A DNA stretch of 12,217 nucleotides from the NCBI GenBank assembly GCA_027061625.1, contig JAMOVF010000046.1, positions 1-12,217 on the forward strand. Direction: 5' to 3'. The DNA comes from Deltaproteobacteria bacterium. Its GTDB lineage: Bacteria > Desulfobacterota > Dissulfuribacteria > Dissulfuribacterales > JALVPX01. The translations under genes were made by a program, and so were the position numbers. A model generated the notes under the pieces. That model was not told where the DNA came from. It did not search any database and worked only from the letters and a program-made list of their open reading frames with translations. Shown here in pieces: positions 6,723-12,217 of the stretch. Within the stretch, counting starts at the first letter, position 1. Every line of letters starts with the position of its first letter.

Positions 6723-9047
6723 TTATTTAGGGTTTGCCATGGATGATTTCTTTTTGGATAGTAGTGTCATCAGCTCTTTTTTCACATCGTTCATAATGGC
6801 TTTCGGAGAATCAGCATTGACCATTTGAAAGATACGTGCAGTAGGATACCATGGGCTTTTCGAACCTTGGATAGGCCAACACCAATGAGCATTACCCCTA
6901 AGAAGCACCCAGACCGGCACACCTAGGCCTCCTGCAATGTGTGCTGCTGGAGAATCTACCGTTATTAACAGGTCAAGTTGATTAATAAGGGCTGCCATGT
7001 GTGCAAAGGTTGCAATTTGATGATCCAACCTTTCCAAACCACATTCTTCAGCTATTTTCTCATCGTCTGGGCCTGCAGGGGCCTGAAGCCCAAATAGTTT
7101 TATTCCATCTACATCTGCTATCGATTTAAAATGTTTTAATTTAAGTGATATGGATTGAATAGCTTCATTAGACCAAAAAACACCTACTTTTAATGCCTTT
7201 TGTGACTCAATAGTAGATACAGCTACTCCTTGAGGAACCTTCAAATAAGGAATATTTTCTCTGTTTTCTCCTATACTTGAAATAGCTTTCCTGAGATTAT
7301 CTAATAGAGGCAGTTTAAGGAGAGGGAGATAAAGATCAAATTCATGTTCTTGGATATTAGAAGGTAACTGTGCCCATGAAACCCCAGGTATTTCTTCCAT
7401 TAACAGACGCAAGGGTTCAGGTGCTGCTATTATCAAATGCTTGCAGTATTGCGCTATGGCTGGAAAGAATCTTGCCAGGGCCAAGGCATCCCTAATGCTG
7501 CTCTCTAAATGGAGCAACAACTTTTTATCACCAATTTGCCCGCCATTCCATTCAGGCTTTAAAGAATGAAACGGCAGGAAATCAACTTTTTTTCTCCGCC
7601 ATTTATACTCTTCCCAGCCCTCTTTAAATCTACCCAAGCGCAATAAAAGCATTCCTTTAGCACAATGTGCATCTGCATAGCCTTTATCTATGGATAGGGC
7701 CTTTTCATATAATTTTAAGGCCTTTTCATATCTACCCATTTCCAAAAAAGAATTGCCAAGGAGCAAACAGGCATTAGCATTTTCTTTATCCTGATCAACA
7801 ACCAGCTCCAAGGGTTTAACAGCCTCTTTCCACCTGCCCAAGCCGACCAGTGTATCTCCAAGAAGATAGGCAGCTGTTGAATTTCCCGGGGCCTGTTCCA
7901 ATAACATTTTTAATTGTTGAGCAGCCTCTTCAAGCTTGCCTTCGCGGCGCAAAACTGCTGCTGCACTAATACGATACTCAATGGGATCTTGCTCTTCTAT
8001 ATCCTTCAGGGCCTCATCAGGCAAAGAATAAGAGGACCTTACCAAGGGATCTGAGTGGTCCAAAATAGCAGGATTTCTATAAGGCAATACTTCCACAGCA
8101 AAAATTTCTTGTACAGCAGCATTAAATTGAAGCCAGCCTAGAATTGCTCCATTCCTCAAATCTATAAGCCATATACCACAAAATCTTTCTGCAAAACGTC
8201 TAGTTAAAGGCAAGCCAGCAAAAACTGCTGTCTCTCTTACCTGTGACAGCCCAACTAAGGCATATGGCCCAACAAAGGATATACCTCTACAAAATCCAGG
8301 AACTTCTGCCACAACTTCTGTGGAGCCATCTTCTGGATTTACTGTAATAATCCTGCCAGCTCCAGATTCTAAGACATAGAGCTTATCATTGTGCCACCGT
8401 GGAGAATGTGGCATAGACAAACCTCTACATATTATTCTCCCTGTATCAATTTCCATTAAAATGCCACCATTGGCTTTGCGTTCCCGCCACCCCCCGGGTG
8501 TATCTGTTTCACCCAATGCTGTAGCATAAGCTGGCTTTCCATTGCGCATGGCAATGCCATTTAGATGACATCTATCACTAAGATCATAGGCTGAGATAAA
8601 AGGCGGCCTCCACTTTGGCACAACACTATATTTAAGCTCTAAGGTGCAAAGGCAAGACATACGGGTATTTACAAACCATAGCTCGCCATGCCTATCAAAG
8701 GCCATCTCATGTATGTCTATATCGCCAGTTATGTGCAATCTTCGGGGTATAAAACAGGCATCATGATTGCTGTTAGAACCAACCTTATCAGCCACTGCAG
8801 GCATATTGAAATAGTCCCAAATTTGACTTCCACTCCCTACAGAAAGCCTTGAGCCATAGAGGGCCATGCCCATTGGTTTTTCTATGGCCACAAAATGGGT
8901 ATTCAAAGTTGGGCCTGGCCTAAGGAGTATTAATCTGCCAGCTTGATAGGTAGAAACTAATACAGATATACCTGCCTTGAACAAAAACTCATTAAAGACG
9001 GGGGTATATTTGCTGGAAAACCGGGCTGTGGACAAACTATTACTCAT
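6723..9047 (-). CDS. TIGR03032-type domain fused to TPR repeats and a GT9-like glycosyltransferase domain
   Basis: A 774-residue protein in three parts. Residues about 12-322 match the TIGR03032/DUF4915 family of unknown function, a probable beta-propeller-like fold (VLVSTYQAGRLILLR, GDIDIHEMAFDRHGELWFVN, CHLNGIAM, PHSPRWHNDKLYVLESGAG). Residues about 358-492 are TPR helices, for example NACLLLGNSFLEMGRYEKAL, joining a protein-interaction solenoid. Residues about 498-745 resemble the heptosyltransferase-like (GT9) domain usually found after such TPRs, clearest at LDLLITVDSPAAHIAGGLG and the SPWYPTARIFQ end. The usual E-Q-G-x-G-D segment of that domain reads ESSIRD at 515-520, so catalysis is doubtful. 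No signal peptide or membrane helix is evident, so it is probably cytoplasmic. The ATG at 9047 has no strong Shine-Dalgarno. The gene lies 90 bases after purA and is tightly followed by the polyferredoxin gene. It could be a sugar-transfer or scaffold protein for surface polysaccharide; this is inference. Confidence 0.85.
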   Translation of the reverse strand: MSNSLSTARFSSKYTPVFNEFLFKAGISVLVSTYQAGRLILLRPGPTLNTHFVAIEKPMGMALYGSRLSVGSGSQIWDYFNMPAVADKVGSNSNHDACFIPRRLHITGDIDIHEMAFDRHGELWFVNTRMSCLCTLELKYSVVPKWRPPFISAYDLSDRCHLNGIAMRNGKPAYATALGETDTPGGWRERKANGGILMEIDTGRIICRGLSMPHSPRWHNDKLYVLESGAGRIITVNPEDGSTEVVAEVPGFCRGISFVGPYALVGLSQVRETAVFAGLPLTRRFAERFCGIWLIDLRNGAILGWLQFNAAVQEIFAVEVLPYRNPAILDHSDPLVRSSYSLPDEALKDIEEQDPIEYRISAAAVLRREGKLEEAAQQLKMLLEQAPGNSTAAYLLGDTLVGLGRWKEAVKPLELVVDQDKENANACLLLGNSFLEMGRYEKALKLYEKALSIDKGYADAHCAKGMLLLRLGRFKEGWEEYKWRRKKVDFLPFHSLKPEWNGGQIGDKKLLLHLESSIRDALALARFFPAIAQYCKHLIIAAPEPLRLLMEEIPGVSWAQLPSNIQEHEFDLYLPLLKLPLLDNLRKAISSIGENRENIPYLKVPQGVAVSTIESQKALKVGVFWSNEAIQSISLKLKHFKSIADVDGIKLFGLQAPAGPDDEKIAEECGLERLDHQIATFAHMAALINQLDLLITVDSPAAHIAGGLGVPVWVLLRGNAHWCWPIQGSKSPWYPTARIFQMVNADSPKAIMNDVKKELMTLLSKKKSSMANPK

Positions 9048-9137
9048 TAAGTAAATATGATTAATTAAGCCTTATAATCAGACTTATTCCATTGTTACCA
9101 CTTGCCCTTCAAAATATCTACTTTGCAAATAATATTT
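9048..9137. other. 90-base AT-rich gap between purA and the TPR fusion gene
   Basis: This is the longest non-coding stretch in the window. Read on the minus strand it follows the purA stop. It shows a TATAAG that could serve as a -10 box, but no matching -35 box at the right spacing. A six-base stem (9066-9071 with 9081-9086) needs a G-U pair and has no following U run, so it is not a convincing terminator. Whether purA and the downstream genes share a transcript is open. Confidence 0.4.
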
Positions 9138-10433
9138 TTATTTAAAAGGATTTTTCAATAATATGGTTTGCTCCCTCCCTGGGCCTACTGACAATATTGC
9201 CAAGGGCACCTGGGCAAAATCCTCTATGGCCTTTACATAATCCTGTGCGGCCTTTGGGAGTTCCTCAAAAGAGCTGCAAGTAGAAATATCCTCTTCCCAG
9301 CCTGATACTTCCTCATAAATTGGCTTAACAGCTTCCACCTGCCTTATATTGGCAGGCATAGTCTCAAAAATGCTGCCATCTACTTCATAGCTGGTGCAAA
9401 TTTTTACCGGATCAAGGCCGCTCATAACATCCAGTTTGGTAATTACCAAACCATCAAGGCCGTTTATTCTCACTGCATCTCTTAGCACCACACCGTCCAG
9501 CCAGCCGCAACGGCGCTTTCTGCCAGTAGTGGCACCAAACTCGCCGCCCTTTTGCTGAAGATGATCCCCTGTGGCATCAGAAAGCTCTGTGGGAAAGGGC
9601 CCTGCACCAACCCTGGTGGTGTATGCCTTGCATATTCCTATAACATAATCGATTTTACTTGGACCTATTCCAGCACCGCAGCAAGCACCACCTGCAACGG
9701 TATTAGATGAGGTCACAAAGGGATATGTGCCATGATCAATATCAAGTTGTGTACCCTGGGCCCCTTCAAACAAAACATTCTTGCCTGCTTTTTGGGCCTC
9801 ATCAATCATTACAGAAACATTGCCTGCATAAGGCTCAAGGGCCTCTGCATATACCTGAAACTGATCATAAATTTCAGCCTCATCAAGGGGTTCAACACCT
9901 AACAAGTTGGTGAGCAGAAAGTTCTTCTCCTTCACATTTTCACTCAATTTTTCCTTGAAGAGTTCCTGATCAAACAGATCCGCCACCTTTATGCCGTTCC
10001 TGCCCACTTTATCTCTGTAACAAGGGCCAATTCCCCTGCCAGTTGTACCAATTTTCTTGCCTTCAGACTTGGCAGCCTCACTGGCATGATCCAAGGCCTT
10101 ATGGTAGGGCATAATAAGATGCGTATTAAAGCTTATTTTGAGCTGGTTGGGAGAAACCTTGCGCCCCCTGGACGCAAGATGCTCAAGCTCATCAATGAGT
10201 ATGGCAGGGTCAAGCACCACTCCATTGCCTATAAGGCACAATTTATCTTCATAAAGAATACCTGAAGGAATTAGGTGAAATACAAACTTTTCTCCATCCA
10301 CCACGAGGGTGTGACCTGCATTATTGCCACCTTGAAAACGTACTACCAAATCAGCATATTGTGTGAGGAGATCCACAATCTTTCCCTTGCCTTCGTCTCC
10401 CCATTGAGTACCAACTACTATTACTGAAGCCAT
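9138..10433 (-). CDS. purA: Adenylosuccinate synthase
   Basis: A complete 431-residue PurA, the usual family length. It joins IMP and aspartate using GTP to form adenylosuccinate, the first committed step to AMP, in the cytoplasm. The N-terminal GTP/IMP site is intact: GTQWGDEGKGK (8-18) with catalytic Asp13, and QGGNNAGHT with His41, matching the numbering of the E. coli enzyme. GTTGRGIGPCYRDK, LFEGAQGTQLDIDHGTYPFVTSSN and ATTGRKRRCGWLD are the other family signatures, including the IMP-binding and GTP-binding loops. The ATG at 10433 has a strong GGGGAGG seven bases upstream and a good sigma-70-like promoter. The gene is divergent from polA across 68 bases. Nothing in it looks damaged. Confidence 0.98.
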   Translation of the reverse strand: MASVIVVGTQWGDEGKGKIVDLLTQYADLVVRFQGGNNAGHTLVVDGEKFVFHLIPSGILYEDKLCLIGNGVVLDPAILIDELEHLASRGRKVSPNQLKISFNTHLIMPYHKALDHASEAAKSEGKKIGTTGRGIGPCYRDKVGRNGIKVADLFDQELFKEKLSENVKEKNFLLTNLLGVEPLDEAEIYDQFQVYAEALEPYAGNVSVMIDEAQKAGKNVLFEGAQGTQLDIDHGTYPFVTSSNTVAGGACCGAGIGPSKIDYVIGICKAYTTRVGAGPFPTELSDATGDHLQQKGGEFGATTGRKRRCGWLDGVVLRDAVRINGLDGLVITKLDVMSGLDPVKICTSYEVDGSIFETMPANIRQVEAVKPIYEEVSGWEEDISTCSSFEELPKAAQDYVKAIEDFAQVPLAILSVGPGREQTILLKNPFK

Positions 10434-10440
10434 TCAAATG

Positions 10441-10447
10441 CCTCCCC
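10441..10447 (-). promoter_or_regulatory. purA ribosome binding site
   Basis: GGGGAGG on the minus strand, seven bases before the purA ATG. This is the strongest Shine-Dalgarno in the window and fixes the purA start. Confidence 0.8.
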
Positions 10448-10466
10448 TTTACTTTTCCAGCCCGCC

Positions 10467-10495
10467 AGGATAGTTAAAAGTGACATTAAAGTCAA
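10467..10495 (-). promoter_or_regulatory. Probable sigma-70-type promoter for purA
   Basis: On the minus strand TTGACT (10495-10490, five of six consensus bases) and TATCCT (10472-10467, four of six) are separated by exactly 17 bases. Transcription would begin near 10460, leaving a leader of about 27 bases that contains the purA ribosome binding site. No PurR-like palindrome or riboswitch fits in this short leader. The call rests on consensus matching only. Confidence 0.5.
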
Positions 10496-10501
10496 ACAGC
10501 A

Positions 10502-12217
10502 ATGGAGGCATTTTTGGAACAAAAGGAAAATAACAAGCCAGATCTCTTATATCTGATAGATGGAAGCTCCTATATCTATCGGGCCTATTTTGCCATACGA
10601 CAGCAGCTAACCACCCACACAGGCTTCCCAACCAAGGCCATATATGGTGTGACAAATATGTTGCTCAAGGTCTTGAGGGAAAAGGATCCCAAGTTTATAA
10701 GCATGCTTTGGGATGCCAAAGGGCCTACCTTCAGACATAAAATTTATGAAGAATATAAGGCTAACAGGCCCCCTATGCCTGACGACCTCTCTGTCCAAAT
10801 ACCATACATCAGAAAAGTAGTTGACGCTTTGGGGCTGCCCCAGATGGAAATGGAGGGGTATGAAGCAGACGATCTCATTGCCACCATTGTTAAAAAGCTT
10901 CCTGATGTGGATATTTTGATTGTAACAGGGGATAAAGACCTCTCCCAACTATTAAGCCCAAGGGTCTCCATTTGGGACCCAATGAAAGATAAATATATAG
11001 ACCTTGCTCAATTCAAGAACGATTTTGGCATAGAACCAGCCAAGTTGCTCGATGTAATGGCATTGGCCGGAGATACTGCTGACAATATTCCAGGGGTTCC
11101 AGGCATCGGCCCAAAGACAGCACTCAAACTGATCAGAGAGTATGGCTCTTTGGAAAACTTGCTAAACAACATTGACAATATGCCAAAGACAAAGATGCGC
11201 CAACGCCTGCAGGAGAACAGAGATAGAATTCTCCTCTGGAAAAAGTTGATAATGTTAAATGATCATGTGCCCATTGAAGTAAAACTGGATGACCTTAGAA
11301 GACAGCCAATGAATATCAAAAGGCTGAGAGAGCTTTTCAAAGAACTGGAATTTACCTCTTTCCTAAAAGAACTCTCTCCTGAAAAGGTTATCAATTTCGA
11401 TGACTATGAATTGATAAATAGTGAGGATGCCTTAACAGAACTCGCCAAGCAAATAAAAAAAAAGGGGGAAATGGTAATTGATACAGAGACCACCAGCGAA
11501 TTTCCTATGTATGCCAAACTGGTTGGCATTTCCATATGTATTTCTCCACCTCAAGCATTCTACATTCCTATTGCCCATGAGACCAATGAAAAGCAGCTTG
11601 ATATTGATGCCCTTAAAAGGGTGTTAGGACCTTTGCTAGCTGATCCATCCATAAAAAAAATTGGGCAAAATATAAAATATGACATGATTGTCCTCTCCAA
11701 TCATGGGTTTAAAGTGGCAGGTATTGAAGGCGACACCATGATTGCCTCATACCTTCTTAACCCATCAAAACACCAGCATAATCTTTCAGAAATAGCTTCC
11801 GAAGTCCTTGGCCACGACATGATCTCCTTCAAAGAGGTAACAGCCAATCAGAAAAAAGAGAAAAACTTTGCATATGTGCCCTTGGAGCTTGCCAAGGATT
11901 ATTCATGCGAAGATGTGCATGTAACTGCCCTGGTTAAAGACATTTTATGGGAACGTTTGGAAAATGCACATTTGTGGGAGCTTTTTAAAAAGATTGAGGT
12001 CCCCTTGATAACGGTTCTGGTAAAAATGGAAAAAAAGGGGGTGCTGATTGACAAAAAAGGGCTAAAGACCCTGGAACAGGAATTTTCCCATAGAATTGAA
12101 GAGATCAAAAAAGAGATATTTAATTATGTGGGCCATGAATTTAATATCAATTCGCCAAAACAATTGTCTCAGATACTTTTTGATAAGTTCAATCTGCCTC
12201 AACTCAAAAAAACAAAG
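10502..12217 (+). CDS. polA: DNA polymerase I, N-terminal 572 residues (cut by window end)
   Basis: The frame is open from ATG 10502 to the right edge. The 5' nuclease domain covers about residues 14-300, with LYLIDGSSYIYRAYF, DAKGPTFRHKIYEEYKANRP, EADDLIA, VTGDKDLSQL and the helix-hairpin-helix GDTADNIPGVPGIGPKTA. The 3'-5' proofreading domain follows with all its acidic residues: D327-T-E329-T (Exo I), KYD394 (Exo II) and Y467-x3-D471 (Exo III). Many bacterial PolA proteins have lost these, so proofreading is probably active here. The polymerase domain begins around residue 500 (VLVKMEKKGVLIDKKGL), and roughly 320 residues including motifs A-C lie beyond the window. The start is uncertain: the ATG at 10502 has no Shine-Dalgarno, whereas an in-frame TTG at 10514 has GGAGG five bases upstream and would remove four residues. 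It acts in repair and Okazaki-fragment processing and is divergent from purA. Confidence 0.96.
   Translation, partial: MEAFLEQKENNKPDLLYLIDGSSYIYRAYFAIRQQLTTHTGFPTKAIYGVTNMLLKVLREKDPKFISMLWDAKGPTFRHKIYEEYKANRPPMPDDLSVQIPYIRKVVDALGLPQMEMEGYEADDLIATIVKKLPDVDILIVTGDKDLSQLLSPRVSIWDPMKDKYIDLAQFKNDFGIEPAKLLDVMALAGDTADNIPGVPGIGPKTALKLIREYGSLENLLNNIDNMPKTKMRQRLQENRDRILLWKKLIMLNDHVPIEVKLDDLRRQPMNIKRLRELFKELEFTSFLKELSPEKVINFDDYELINSEDALTELAKQIKKKGEMVIDTETTSEFPMYAKLVGISICISPPQAFYIPIAHETNEKQLDIDALKRVLGPLLADPSIKKIGQNIKYDMIVLSNHGFKVAGIEGDTMIASYLLNPSKHQHNLSEIASEVLGHDMISFKEVTANQKKEKNFAYVPLELAKDYSCEDVHVTALVKDILWERLENAHLWELFKKIEVPLITVLVKMEKKGVLIDKKGLKTLEQEFSHRIEEIKKEIFNYVGHEFNINSPKQLSQILFDKFNLPQLKKTK
10504..10508 (+). 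promoter_or_regulatory. Candidate ribosome binding site inside the annotated polA start
   Basis: GGAGG overlaps the first codons of the ATG-started polA frame and lies five bases before an in-frame TTG at 10514-10516. It is much better placed than anything upstream of the ATG at 10502, where only an A/C-rich stretch is seen. It therefore argues for a TTG start, although the same bases also encode Met-Glu-Ala in the longer form. Confidence 0.45.
11455..11468 (+). other. A9-G5 homopolymer tract at the polA domain boundary
   Basis: Nine A followed by five G within polA codons 318-323. In frame it reads ATA AAA AAA AAG GGG GAA and includes the A-AAA-AAG heptamer known as the dnaX frameshift site in E. 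coli. It lies between the 5' nuclease and proofreading domains. A slip to the -1 frame meets TGA at 11479-11481; a slip to the +1 frame meets TAA at 11475-11477. Confidence 0.6.
12030..12041 (+). other. A7-G5 homopolymer tract at the polA polymerase-domain start
   Basis: Seven A followed by five G within polA codons 510-514, read as GAA AAA AAG GGG GTG. It repeats the A-AAA-AAG-GGG layout of the upstream tract. The -1 frame stops at TGA 12049-12051 and the +1 frame at TGA 12045-12047. Confidence 0.6.

Noticed and set aside
9066..9086. Possible terminator hairpin between purA and the TPR fusion gene
   Set aside because: Only six pairs including a G-U, an AT-rich loop and no following U run on the minus strand.
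10448..10476. Possible polA promoter (TTTACT with a weak -10 around 10471)
   Set aside because: The -10 region matches the consensus at only two positions at 17-base spacing; other spacings are no better, so I do not call it.
10449..10971. Minus-strand open frames over the start of polA
   Set aside because: They are antisense to the conserved 5' nuclease domain and resemble no protein family.
1..12217. CRISPR array, tRNA/rRNA genes, insertion sequences or attachment sites
   Set aside because: No regularly spaced repeats, no cloverleaf with a T-loop GTTCGA-type core, no terminal inverted repeats and no transposase or integrase genes were found; gaps of at most 90 bases leave little room.

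Overview
The window looks like an ordinary chromosomal stretch of a Gram-negative, probably anaerobic bacterium. GC content is in the mid-40s percent by eye. The mix of a radical SAM/DUF2344 fusion, an HDOD signalling protein, a membrane polyferredoxin of the NapH type and TPR/glycosyltransferase-like proteins suggests a deltaproteobacterial (Desulfobacterota-like) organism. That placement is an inference from gene content, not from a marker gene. Coding density is very high: no gap exceeds 90 bases, and I see no tRNA, rRNA, CRISPR array, insertion sequence or phage gene.

Layout, left to right. (1) Bases 2-259 are the tail of an unrecognised beta-rich protein (+). (2) Bases 323-2941 (+) encode an uncharacterised radical SAM protein fused to a DUF2344 domain. 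(3) A minus-strand pair follows: an HDOD protein (3935-4888) and, 26 bases downstream, a membrane-anchored NMT1/SsuA-type substrate-binding protein (2901-3908) with no ABC permease or ATPase nearby. The 3' end of the binding protein overlaps the radical SAM gene tail-to-tail by 41 bases. (4) Divergent from the HDOD gene, across 52 bases, is an HPP-family membrane protein (4941-5681, +). Its 3' end overlaps the next gene by 14 bases. (5) A minus-strand series runs purA (9138-10433), a 774-residue TIGR03032/TPR/glycosyltransferase-like fusion (6723-9047) and a NapH-like 4Fe-4S membrane protein (5668-6711). The last gene appears to start at TTG, with a Shine-Dalgarno immediately after the stop of the gene before it. 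(6) Divergent from purA is polA (10502 to the window end, +), DNA polymerase I cut off near the start of its polymerase domain.

PurA (AMP synthesis) and PolA (repair and Okazaki-fragment processing) are housekeeping. The HDOD/substrate-binding/HPP group may form a small-molecule sensing or transport unit, but its substrate cannot be read from sequence. No clearly new defence or mobile system is visible. The observations most worth a second look are the A-run/G-run slippery tracts at the domain boundaries of polA, the three-part TIGR03032 fusion with a degraded glycosyltransferase motif, the HDOD/orphan binding-protein pair, the two convergent gene overlaps, and a strong excess of the hexamer AAGGCC.
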